Shown in pieces: positions 53,600 through 64,000 of a stretch of 64,000 nucleotides of DNA. The notes beneath the pieces are model-generated. The model saw nothing but the letters and a program-made list of their open reading frames with translations, had not been told where the DNA came from and searched no databases. Position 1 is the first letter of the stretch. Every line of letters begins with the position of its first letter. Source of the DNA: Arthrinium phaeospermum (taxonomy: Eukaryota > Ascomycota > Sordariomycetes > Amphisphaeriales > Apiosporaceae). Location: the NCBI GenBank assembly GCA_006503535.1, contig QYRS01000006.1, forward strand, positions 3,596,001 through 3,660,000, given 5' to 3'. A program made the translations under genes and the position numbers.

Positions 53600-53621
53600 A
53601 AGGTATCATACCCGATACCTT
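53600..53621. repeat. 8 bp inverted repeat (hairpin)
   Basis: Perfect inverted repeat AAGGTATC / GATACCTT with a 6-base loop (ATACCC), 80 bp after the poly-T tract. Function unknown. Confidence 0.7.
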
Positions 53622-54094
53622 CGAAACTCTCAAAAACATTCCATGAAGGCATCGCTTGGCGTACCGCGCCATGCCGGCGATCATATCAAAAATAAATTGG
53701 TAATGGCAGTCTCGTTTGGCTAAGTTGCAGATTATGAAAAAGAAGAGGTGGCGTTTTGCTGACGGAGAGGTGGCTTGAGTCTCTGTTGGGTCCTATTGGG
53801 CCGGCTTGACAGCGACCTATGGGTGGGCGAGGGGATGCTGACTGGTCCACGTTGGGCGTCAGCAATCACAGGAGCCTGATTTTCTTCTCCTACCAAGGCC
53901 ATCCGTGATAAAACAGTATTGCTGCTACACTTCATCGTACGTCGCGTTTATTGTAGGACCAGCTAGACCGTCTCATATTTCCCTGGCCAATCTAAGGTCA
54001 GGAGGATTTTTTCCGAATGCCCGAAGAGGCCTCAACTAAGCAAACCACGGAAAGTTCAGACAGACACTGCGCTAATTGAAGAGCTTCTACCGTC

Positions 54095-57000
54095 ATGGAC
54101 GGCCTCGCCGCTCTTGGGCTGGCCAGCAACATCCTGTCGTTTGTCGACTTCACCTGGAAACTGCTCGTCAGTGCCAACGAAATATACGTATCGAGTACTG
54201 GCATTGCAGACGACGTCGACATCTTGGACATAGTGGCCAGAGATGTTAAGTACCACAGTGGGAGGATCGTCGCTGTTTCCAACACGACCCCAAAACTAAG
54301 GAGTCTGGTCCGCAGATGTGAAGAGATTGCCAATGAGCTTTTGAAAAGTCTGGAAAAGCTGAGGGTCAAAGGCGACAAGACTCGATGGAAGTCCCTTCTG
54401 GCCGCATTCAAGGGAGTTCGCGACAAGAGAAAGGTGGAAGAGTTGACCGACAAGATTTCAAAAGTCCAAGTGCGGATATCTGCTCACATGCAGGAGCTCC
54501 TGCTGTACGTTTTTGATGCACTCCAGGTCTACGATGCGTACTGTACTAATCTGGTCGTCTTCATCTTGTCGCTCAAGAAACCATGTGTCTGGTTTGGGTC
54601 GTGACATACGAGATTTGCAAGTCACCCATGACCGCCTTGGTATCGAAGCCAGAAACGAAGTCTCTTCTTTGAAACGAGAGGTTCAAAAAGCCCTCGAGAA
54701 GCTCGTGGATGAGGACTCCGCGGCACGGATGAAAACACACTTCGATGAACACCAGTCAAGAGAGTTGGATCGTCACTTAATTGCGGATATATCGGATCAG
54801 ATGCGAAGTCTTGCTCGTGCCATGGACAACCTTCAAGTAAAGGGCATGGAAGCGGGCTCGAGTCAGCGGCTGCTGAAGAAACTGCATTTTGCTAGCATGT
54901 CCACACGTAAGAGCAAGATCGAGGACGCCCACACTCATACATTCCGGTGGCTTGTCAACCCCGGCGCCCGAAGGAACCAGCCCAACCCGTCCTTAGATTT
55001 TATCGAGTGGTTACGTAGCGGCGACGGCGTCTTCTGGATATACGGCAAACCAGGGTCTGGAAAGTCCACTTTTATGAAGTTTGTCTGCGCTGAAGAATGT
55101 GTGCGGAAGCATCTCAAGCATTGGGCAGACGATTCTCAGCTGGTCACACCAAGCTTCTACTTTTGGTATGCCGGATCCCGGCTGCAGAAGTCACTGGAAG
55201 GGCTGCTCAGGACTTTGCTCTTTGAAATATTGCGTCACGTTCCGGACGTAATACAGTGTATCCTCAACGCTCAAAGGATATCAGTGCCGTTCTCCGACGA
55301 CGAAGACTGGGATCTAGAAACGCTCTTCGCGATCTACAAGATTGCCATCCAGCAGCAGAAAAACGTCAAGTTTTGCTTTTTCATCGACGGCTTGGACGAA
55401 TTCAAGGATGAGGAACACAGAAACCTCACGGACTTGACCAGCGCCCTGCACCGGCTGGAAACAACCGACAACATAAAGCTGTGCGTGGTGAGTAGACCTT
55501 GGACAGAGTTCGTGGACATATACGGACACGTCCCCTTCAAAAGCCTCAGGCTAGAGGATATGACTCGGGACGACATATACGCCTATGTCAGCGACCGGTT
55601 CAGATGCCACGACCAGTTCTCCAATCTGATGAAGAGTGATCCAAATTATGGATGCTTGATACCGGAAGTGGTGAGCCGAGCTCAGGGGGTGTTTCTGTGG
55701 GTTCGACTTGTTGTTCAAATACTCCTTGAAGGCCTTACCTTTCATGACTCAGTAAAAACTCTTCTGGGGCAACTCACAAGTTTTCCTGAAGACTTGGAAG
55801 AGTTCTTTCATCAAATGCTCACCTCAATTCCTTTAGGGCAGCGAAATCGAGCTGCTGCGACTTTGAAGGTCGTGGCGGAAGCAGATCAGCCCCGCCTCTT
55901 GATCTTTTTCAGTTTCCTGGATGATCTGATCCAAGGTGAAGCACCCGAGCTTGGCTCCTCGTACACGCCTCTAGACCCCCACATCTCTCGAGTCGATGCG
56001 AAAGGATGCGGAGACAGCTAGACGGTAGGTCGAGGGGCTTACTCGAAGTGACAACGGACAATGATATGCTCCCGACCTCCGAAGGTGAGGCCGAGGGAGA
56101 ATCCAAGTATTTTCACCTAAAGGTGGATTTTCTTCATCGCACCGTCCGGGACTTCTTGGTAAAGTCACCGAGAACAAAGGAGTTCTTCGACGCCAATATA
56201 AGCAGCAATATTGCCCTGTCCATTGCCTCGGCCACGGCGGCCGTTTCCCAGCTGAAACATGCTAGGCTCTCAGTCTACGATAGACCCACCTACATCAAGC
56301 TTCTTGAAGAACTGTTCTTTTATACCCGGCAAGCTGCGAGCCTCGAAACGAACACAGCAGCCGTTGATGACTTACTCGGGGTAGCCGAAGAGCTTTCCCA
56401 TAACATCGCTCAAAAGAACAGTTTCTACAAAGAAGACATCGTCTTCGCGGGACTGGCGGCGCAGAATGGCCATAGTAGCTTCCTTGAACGCAAATTCTTG
56501 GCAGGTCTATCCCTAAATGCAATAGAGGTCTATGATGGCAAAGGCTATATAATGCAGGACAGAGATACAGTATCCAGGCGACACCATAACTGCTGGGAAT
56601 CCTTCATCTCCTGTTTTATGGGCCCTGTTGCAAAGACGCCTGTCAGATCGCAATTGCGAAGGCCTTTGCTGGACTACGCGCTGACACCTCTGACCCAATC
56701 TTCTGCCCCTTATCTTGATACTATCCAACTTTTGCTCTCACGAGGCGCTTCACCGAACGATGGTTTCGAAACTACTACAGCCTGGGAAGAATTTCTAAAG
56801 CACCTAGATCCTCAGCATAGCGAAGAGATCCGGACTGCGTACTTTGCAATCACACAACTTCTACTAAAGAATGGAGCATCTCTGGGCCATGAAGTATCAG
56901 TTGGCACTCGATTCAAAACCACTCAAGCCAGGCCCAGCACGCGGTATCCCGATCGAATGATGCCCTTCATTCAACGAAATAGAATGTTAGGAGTGGCTCT

Positions 57001-57124
57001 GTCCTCACAGGAAGAAGTCGTTGCGACATCTGCTCGCCATATCATCACTGAGTACTTTACCCCAGACCAGACAAAGGAGTTAATAGCTGTTACTCGTCGC
57101 AGGGTACTGTTTGGACTGCTTTAA
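54095..57124 (+). CDS. NACHT-type STAND NTPase, frame break inside
   Basis: NLR-like signalling protein, about 984 aa if the break is joined. Exons: 54095-54504, then 54578 onward (73 nt intron with TACTAAT branch). Three parts: (1) an N-terminal helical domain (MDGLAALGLASNILSFVDFT), of the kind found before NACHT in fungi, plus a coiled coil to about 240; (2) a NACHT domain with Walker A GKPGSGKST (293-301), Walker B FFIDGLDE (404-411), a VVSRPW motif and LEDMTRDDIYAYV; (3) a winged-helix-like region after the ATPase, then KVDFLHRTVRDFL and a helical C-terminus without ankyrin or WD repeats. The frame breaks at about 56004-56006: the first frame stops at 56021 and the second starts at an ATG in 56006, right inside the conserved block MRRQLDGRSRGLLEV. 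Roles in fungal self/non-self recognition are family knowledge; this gene may be a pseudogene. An alternative is a 44 nt intron, 55961-56004, with GT-AG ends but no branch site. Confidence 0.85.
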
Positions 57125-58898
57125 AAATAACATACGACAATGAGATATAACACTAGAATCGAGAAATAGGGTTGAAAGTGGAAGGGCGCTACATGGAAGT
57201 GTATAATAATTGTTTCTTATCTTCACGAGGTCGAAGCTTTCGAATAACCAGTGAGAGTATCATGTGTCTCTTTAACTGATTATTTCAATATTTCACTGTT
57301 TTCCTTTCAATCTAGCTGTGACACTTAAAAGGTCCATACGTCAAGACCGAATAACCAGCGTGTGCTATACACAGTTTCTGCGCCGCTCTTCCGCACTGAT
57401 ACCATCCACCACCACTCTAGTGTGAATACTGCGTCCGTATGCATATGCGATATGTCTTGTATTATAGATATGACGTGAGTACAAGGCTGTTGCCTTGTTT
57501 TAAGAGAAGACTTGCCTCAGATACCAATAACCTCACCCCTCTCCATAGAAGGGACGGCCCTGGCCATCGCCCGTGGTCAGTCTGCCATCGCATTCCAACG
57601 CCACTTCTGGTCCCGATCTGACGCAAATATGATGTATGTCTCCAAGCGGCAGGTAGCTACGATCAATGTTACCCCGAGGGTCACGTGCCCAGCCTCGCTG
57701 CTAGTCCCAGCTCCTACCAAGGAGAACTCTTGTTCGAGCCTGAGAGTCGTCAGGGTGGCAGTAGCTGCTAAGATCTGGGGCGATACCACTCTTATACCAA
57801 AAAAGCAAACCAAAGCCATACTGAGGTGATGTTGCGGGGAGCCTGCAGATAACCTCGATTGCCTTGTTTTTTGGGTGTTCATTAGCGAGGTCAATATGGA
57901 CCCAGAACAGCATGGAAGTGCCTCGAAGAAGAGTTGTGCGGCATCACCTGAGCCCGACGAGCCCCCGCCATCCACCCTGTGAAGTTGGCGGCGTAGAACG
58001 GGTTGTTATGCATGCGCGCGAATAGCGGGAGCCTCTCGGGCTTTCAATCGGCGAGGTTGGACCAAACCGGGCTCAGGGGTTTCTGGTATCCCGCCTTGGA
58101 AGACGACAATCAGTTTCGTCACGAAGGTTAAGGGTAGGTCCACCTTCATAACTGGTCAGACAATTCTAAGGGCTTTGTTTTCTCTAAAAACATCCAATGA
58201 CACGATGGGATTGACTGCAGACGTTGTGGGATTCCTCAAGGTGCTTGCGTGCTTGCTAAGGGGAGTAGGATGTAAGTCTCCTCGGTCCGATGACGGCGAC
58301 AACTGGTATGAAGAGGTTGCTAGTTTGACTGGTAACCGATAGAGGCATTCTACGTCATAGCCATGAAGTAGGATAAGTAGCAGAACTCCTTGCTTGGAGC
58401 CGCCAATGTAGAAAACATCCGCACTGAATGAAAACGGAAACGCCACGGAGATAACGACGGTTCTCATGTCCTGCGACTTCATAAACCTATTTCTGAGACT
58501 GGTAAGACCTGAGCCGGATGCTTGGACTGGAATCGACCACCAAACACAAGTAAACGATGTTCGATTAGGATCTCACAGGATGCTGACGGGATCGCATCCG
58601 CTGAGGCCTCTCCCCGCATCGTTCAGTGGTGGGGGGAGATTGCCTTGACAAGGGTCTCATCGAGGCACAACAGTTGCAGCCTAGAACAGCAAAATTGAGG
58701 GCAAAAATAGATGCGACTATCTAATGACTATTGGTTCGCAAGTCAATATCAATTGTTCAAGTCATTTCTGATTCCTGTCGTATCCCGTCAATCGAGGGTG
58801 AGCGGTTTGCAACCCCTGGAACCCGACACGAGTCTTTTGATCAACCCGACACCTGATTGCAGCGAGGGGGAGAAGTTTAAACACAAGCCAGACTCAGA
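57125..58898. other. Intergenic, tail to tail
   Basis: This is the 3' flanks of the NACHT gene and of the M24 gene. Small frames on both strands have no family features. Nothing seen. Confidence 0.6.
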
Positions 58899-60414
58899 TC
58901 AGAGCTCATCGCCCTGGACGCGCAGCACCTCCTTTTCTTTCTCTTCCTTCGTATGCACCAAGATCAGCTCGGTCTGCTGCCCGTACACCCACTCCCAGGC
59001 CCCCGCCGTGTCGTTCCAGAAGACGTCCTCCTCCTGCGGGAACTTGATGGTCATGTTGCGCTCGGGGACAAAGTGCTCGGCGTACAGCTCGATGCTGTAG
59101 TACGTATCCTTGAGCAGCGGCAGTTCGCCGAGGACGGGCACGCCGCCCTGGAGGTTGGTCATGCCTAAGGGTATCGTCAGTCAACCATCGTCAAGAGCAA
59201 GAGAAAACTCAACGAGGATTGAAACAAGGATGGGCATACCAATGACGGTCCCGGCGCTGTGCCCCCACTCGCCCGTCGCGTGGCAGTAGATCTTGCCCTC
59301 GATGCCCTCGCTCCGCGCCTGGTCCAGCGACCGCTTGAGGATCTCGTCGCCCGTCCGGCCGATCTCCATGTGGGCGACGACAATGTCCTGCAGCCGGTTG
59401 GCCTTGCGGAGCCCCGCGACGACGCTCGCGGGCACGTCGGCCGCCGTCTGGCCCGGGTAGAGCACGTAGCCGAGGTGCTGCGTGTCGGTGTTGAGACCCA
59501 TGGCGGTGACGCCAAAGTCGGTATGGATGATGTCGCCATAGTTAATAGAGTGGTCGGGCGCCCGGGGGTCGTCTGTCGCGGCCGCAGCAGGGAGGTCGGT
59601 CTTGCCGAGGATGTAGACGCTGGGCTGGAACCAGGTGGTGTAGTTGAGCGCCTGGATCTGGTCGCGCATCCACCACTCGACGTCCCACGCCGTCGTCTCG
59701 CCGGGCCGGATGACGGCGCCGCTGAAGCCCTCCTCGATGATGGCCCACGCCGTCTCCATCATCCGGCGGTACCACGGCAGCCGGCCGGGCACCATGGCCG
59801 CGACCACCTCGACCGCCAGCATGGGCTCCAGCACGAACCGCTCGGCCCACGCCTCGCCCAGCGCCGAGGCGATGACGTCGCGCTCGCCCGCGTGCAGCCC
59901 GCTGGCGAAGGCGAGCTCGGACGCCGTGTTGAGGGCGACGCGGGCCGGCTGGTGGGCGTACAGGACGGCCTTGAGCTCCGTCCAGACCAGGTCCGTGTTC
60001 TCGATCCACTGGTACGAGTAGGAGCCCTCGGCGGTCGCGTTGGCCAGGAAGAGCTGCGTGGTCCGCCGGCGGGCGGAGAACATGGTGGCCTCCTTGAGGG
60101 CCCAGTAGACCGTGTCCTCGGCATACTCGCGCTGGCTGATCTGTTGGGGGTGAGGTGTGATTAGCTCACCGAGGAGTGTGTCATTGGATGGGAAACGGAA
60201 AAGGACTTGAACCAACCAGCCACGCGTCCACTCCGTACTTGCGCAGGATCCCCGGGATCAGAGCCTTGCGCTCGTCCGTCCAACCGTCGACAATCTTGGC
60301 CTGGTCACGCAGCGAGGGCAAGGTTTGGTATTGGGGCGTCTTATGCGGGTTTGCTCCCGCCATTACGCACCGCACCAGGGCCAGGGCCGTGGCCACGAGA
60401 ATACCCCGCATCAT
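58899..60414 (-). CDS. Secreted M24 metallopeptidase-like protein
   Basis: Pita-bread fold protein of the creatinase/aminopeptidase P family, 454 aa. Exons 60414-60217, 60140-59240, 59164-58899; phases agree. Residues 1-20 form a likely signal peptide ([17 protein letters not shown]); two ATG codons in tandem at 60414 and 60411. The N-terminal non-catalytic domain starts [20 protein letters not shown]. The C-terminal domain shows the expected metal ligands in order: Asp274 (IIHTDFG), Asp285 (NTDTQHLGY), His360 ([12 protein letters not shown]), Glu392 (SIELYAEH) and Glu432 (QTELILV). The dinuclear centre therefore looks intact. Substrate could be Xaa-Pro peptides, but many members of this subgroup are uncharacterised. 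It is divergent from the terpene cyclase gene, 2.6 kb away. Confidence 0.9.
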
Positions 60415-62854
60415 GTCAGCGCGTCCTGCCGCTGTCTTGAGAACGCCCCGTCAGCCGCCCGCAGATAACCGCTTCGCAAGTAGCCAGGCCACTCAATCCT
60501 TTGACGGTTTCGAAGAAGGCGCAGTTCCAACGACTACACCGAATTTCGTCGTGAATGTTTGTGCTCGGCGAGGTTCTGCCCGGACAGAGCATGGTTGGCG
60601 ATCCCAAACTACTACTCCAGGCATGCTTATCGTCTGACGACCTGCCCTATTAGGCTTGGCCCCCTCCCATCGAGTTTCATGACTCGACACAAACTGCGAC
60701 CTCCGATGCGAATGAGTAATGGCCGATGATCAACAGTGTCAACGTACCCCAATTGAAGAGCCAACCGAACCAATGCGACGATGACCAAGCGCTGTTGGTT
60801 TATTGGAATCTTCGGGATGCATCTACGTTTGCTTCGATGTACGTTGGCTGGAGTTTTCGTGCACTCCGGCCTCGCCTAAGCACTCCAAGCGACACGAGAT
60901 GCTGGTTCTCCGTCCCCTTTCGGCGATATGGCGGTGCTTCATTCTCAGCAGTCCATGTGCCATGTCGTGTGTCATCCGCATCAGCGCCAGTGCTCTACGT
61001 ATTCTCGCAAGTCGGTCAGAAGAACCCACTGCGGAGGGCGCCGTCCCCGGCTGACGGCCCAGTCATCCGGCGTGAACAGCATGGCCCGTATCAATTGAGT
61101 GCGACTCTGGTGCCTGGGCATGGTGATTTTCGGCGATCAAGGGCGGTGATGGCTGGCTGGGACCCCCTGACCCCTAAAGTCGGAGAGAGTGAGGTCCTTA
61201 ACATCCCCTATAGCATCTGACTGCCTGTGCTTTTTTTGGCCCAGCTGCCTAAGGCTGCTTACTCGGCCCCCATCTGATGCCGATTCAGCCCTACGGAGTA
61301 CCACCCACACCCACCCCAGTTGACCCCACCGTCGGTCTCACACAAACACATGGCGCAGGCGGCGTCCCAGCATTGCACCTTTTCGATGCTCACTCAGGTC
61401 AGGTCCAATTCCAGGGCAGTCTTTTTGACGTCACACCCAACAATTGGAAATGCCCGAGAGACTTCTTGCTCAGCTGGCCACGGGGCTGAGGCAGGGTTGA
61501 TGCGCCCGGGACGTCGCATTTTCTCGTATACGCGGAACCAGGCCCCCGGAACCGAAACAGACTCTTTGTCTTCCCACCCCCTTGCATCGCAGCCCAAGTC
61601 GCCGGAAACGCAAAAAGTCGGGGCTCCAATTCGTTAACGACTCTGCCAATTTTCTAGCCTCACTCAGCTGGCAAATGAACCCAGGGTGATTCATCTGGTA
61701 TTAACTGACCCAGGACCGAGCACTGTCTTACGCACGCATAGCCTCTCTCCCTGCTTACCACCCCTGCCCGCCAATAGGCCAACCAGAATCATTCCCACAC
61801 GCCTGGGCTCACCCACGCAGTGGTTTAGTTTCCGACAGCACGTGCTGCAATCCCGCGTCCTTGCATCCTTGCACCACCGCGAACCGATCCGAAAGCTGCG
61901 GTCGCCTAAGAAGACAGCCTACACCAGGGGTAACCCCATGTGCCCCTAAGCAGCCTGCCGCGATTTATACGAGATATGCGGCGATGACAGCGGTTCACTG
62001 CCTAGCAGCAATGACGGATACTTGATTTCGGCCATGCAGAGATTCGGTCTCGCGCAATGCCCCTGGACTCGGCAATGCCATTCGTCGAATCAGCATAGCT
62101 GCGTATATGTAATGACTTCATCTGTCGCATTGATTAGTTATCTTATTTGAAGAAGTGCATGCTCGCTTAACCAAAGCAGATTGGTGTCTCACAGGTCGGA
62201 TCCCAATTGAGTTGCCGTGTATACGGGTGTGTTACTGGAGTTTCCGTATTGAGACTTCCGAGGGATTGGCCTCTATGCAACAGCAACTTACTTCGCGCTT
62301 TGCTTTTCAAGAGTCTCCCGAGATCGAAAAGAAGAAAGCCCTTCATGAACGTTGCGGCACTACCCCTCGGCACTCCTCCCACCACCCGCGCTTGGCAGCT
62401 CCTTTTTTCTCGAAGGATTCGGGTATGGCTGACTTGCTTGATCCGGGAACCATGCCCCGTTGAGAGGCTAGCCAGCTAGCGCGCCAGCCACGATAATAAT
62501 AGGCAAAGAGTGAACACACATTAATGACCCCCAATTAGGCGCCCCTGCCGTATGCGTATGGCGTATGGCGCTGGGCGCTGGGCTCTGGCACTAATACCAC
62601 CCACACCCACACACCCGCTTACGCCGGTCTGCCCTAGCCCATCTGGCCCATTGCTGACACTTGTTTGTCATTCTTGTTGCGCGGCACAGCCAACCAGTCA
62701 CACCAACAGGGCTAAAAGACCCAATCGCGTCTCGTCAGCTTAGGCATCACGAGGGGGTTGCCGTTGGAAAACGGAAATAGTACGCTAATAGGGGGCTCAA
62801 CCAATAGACAGGCTTCCAGCAAGCAAACCCACACCGACAGCAGGCAACATTTTG
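60415..62854. other. Intergenic between divergent genes
   Basis: This includes the promoter of the M24 gene on the left. Open frames are short with no family features. The last 150 bases carry the promoter elements of the terpene cyclase, listed separately. Confidence 0.6.
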
Positions 62855-62861
62855 TATATAA
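62855..62861 (+). promoter_or_regulatory. TATA box of the terpene cyclase gene
   Basis: TATATAA, 112 bp upstream of the ATG at 62973, with a CT-rich initiator-like stretch (ACACCCTCTCTCTG) directly after it. Confidence 0.6.
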
Positions 62862-62917
62862 CTGCAGCTGAGACACCCTCTCTCTGCCAACTTGTAGAAT
62901 CTCTGTTACGATACGAT

Positions 62918-62962
62918 TAGTTCTTTAAGTGTACAACAAAAATAGTTCTCTAAGTGTACAAC
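62918..62962 (+). repeat. Tandem 20-mer in the cyclase 5' leader
   Basis: TAGTTCTTTAAGTGTACAAC (62918-62937) recurs at 62943-62962 with one mismatch (C for T), 25 bp apart. It ends 10 bp before the start codon, probably within the leader. Confidence 0.85.
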
Positions 62963-62972
62963 GAATCTCACC

Positions 62973-64000
62973 ATGTCTCCTTACATCAACGCGCTTTCTT
63001 ACCACCCGCATTTCAACATGAATATCAGCCAGACGCTGGACTACTGGATCGACTCCAAGCCGATCCACTCGGTGGCGAGGGTCTTGTTTGGGGAAAACTC
63101 CCTCAAGAGGACGTCCCTCTCTATACTATACCGTCTGAAGCTGGCCCTGGCCAACATGTACACGCCCGCGGCCACGATGGAGGCCGACGAGATCACAAAG
63201 GTGTACCGGGGCCTGGAGGGCAAGACGCTGCACCTGCCCGACCTCCGGCCCGTGTATGCGGGATGGGCCGAGGGGCGCAACCGGCACTACGAGAGGCTCC
63301 TGCCGGTCATCAACGAGTATATCGACAAGTACATTGACGACGCCAAGTTTGCCAAGAAGCTCAAGGCCGTCGACCTGGCCGCCTTTACCGCAGTGTGAGT
63401 TTCCATGATTTGAGACAATTCTTTTTCAATGAGATAAGAACCTAGCTGACCACTCGAACAGAATCTACCCCGACGCCGAGTGGGACCGGCTGGTGACCAT
63501 GGGCATCCTGTGCTTCTTCCTCTTCGCCTTCGACGACATGATCGACAAGGAGATCGACCCCAACGTGTCCGACCTGGCCTCGGACATCCACTCCGCCAAC
63601 CAGTTCCGGGACGAGACCGCGCTCTACATCAAGGCCCAGCTCGAGTCGCCCGCCAAGTCCCGCCGACGCAGCAGCCTAATCCCCCAGACCGCCGAGGAGC
63701 TCCCCACCCACAAACTGCTCCCGAGCTTCCGCCCCATCGCCCGCGCCTGCGCCGCGGCCGCCCCCTCGCAAATCAACCGCCCCCTGCTCGCTCAAGACCT
63801 CGAGGACTTCTTCCTCTCCAACGGCCCGGAACAGAAATTCCGGCTCGCGGGCACCTTCCCCACCATCGACGAGTACTGGGCCTTCCGCCACGGCACCGGC
63901 GCCGTGTTTATTTTTGCCGACCTGGCCCAGTACATGGCCGACACGCACCTGCCGGCCGAGCTGGCCTGGTGCGACGAGGTTAACGTTATGCGGTTCGAGA
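62973..64000 (+). CDS. Class I terpene cyclase, cut by window end
   Basis: Terpene synthase that ionises a prenyl diphosphate and cyclises it; the visible part is 320 codons. Exons 62973-63394 and 63462 to beyond 64000 (67 nt intron, phase 2). The N-terminal region is all-helical. The metal-binding motif D-D-M-I-D (165-169, in FLFAFDDMIDKEID) is the aspartate-rich DDXXD that holds the magnesium-diphosphate; the second NSE/DTE motif would lie past the window end. After it follow helices with Leu-rich blocks and the FRLAGTFPTIDEYWAFRHGTGAVF segment, which matches the EYW-x-x-R-x-x-T/G region of fungal sesquiterpene cyclases. Start context CACCATGTC is good. The product (sesquiterpene most likely) cannot be predicted. 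Neighbouring cluster genes, if any, lie to the right. Confidence 0.92.

Larger units (their letters stand above)
51336..54094. other. Intergenic with homopolymer tract and hairpin
   Basis: No gene is supported on either strand; open frames are short. It includes a 9-base G run (51722-51730), the poly-T tract and hairpin described separately, and the promoter of the NACHT gene in the last 150 bp. Confidence 0.6.

Overview
This window comes from the nuclear genome of a filamentous ascomycete, most likely a Sordariomycete-type Pezizomycotina. Reasons: genes carry short 48-134 nt spliceosomal introns with GTRNGT donors and CTAAC-like branch points; there are two Zn2Cys6 regulators, a NACHT STAND protein, a fungal terpene cyclase and a berberine-bridge-type oxidoreductase; coding DNA is GC-rich and intergenic DNA is long and pyrimidine-rich. 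I recognise 15 protein genes, one tRNA-like Pol III unit and one uncertain small exon. All exon coordinates were derived by hand from frame continuity and splice signals.

Left part (1-12.7 kb): a Zn2Cys6 regulator (+) converging on a secreted FAD-linked oxidoreductase (-), which looks like a small specialised-metabolism pair, then a family-16-like methyltransferase (-) and a Nudix hydrolase (-). From 12.7 to 23.5 kb there is no convincing gene. This 10.8 kb lies upstream of a SWIRM-domain protein (+) and is strongly enriched in the palindrome CAATTG, so it may be a large regulatory or 5'-UTR region.

Middle part (28-49 kb): an SDR (-), a SET-domain protein (-) that shares a 634 bp promoter with an unrecognised polyglutamine protein (+), a second Zn2Cys6 regulator (+) with its own polyQ tract, the tRNA-like gene (-), a Brl1/Brr6 nuclear-envelope protein (-) divergent from the elongation factor Iws1/Spn1 (+), and an SRPK-type kinase (-). 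These are mostly housekeeping functions in transcription, mRNA handling and the nuclear envelope.

Right part (54-64 kb): this is the accessory-looking end. It holds a NACHT/STAND NTPase (+) with an internal frame break, a secreted M24 metallopeptidase-like protein (-), and the first part of a class I terpene cyclase (+) that runs off the window. The cyclase has a TATA box and a tandem 20-mer repeat directly before its start codon.

Three genes show apparent lesions that may be real or assembly errors: a probable G-to-A change at a splice acceptor in the first regulator, a frame break in the SWIRM gene, and a frame break in the NACHT gene. I found no CRISPR array, rRNA or intact transposon.
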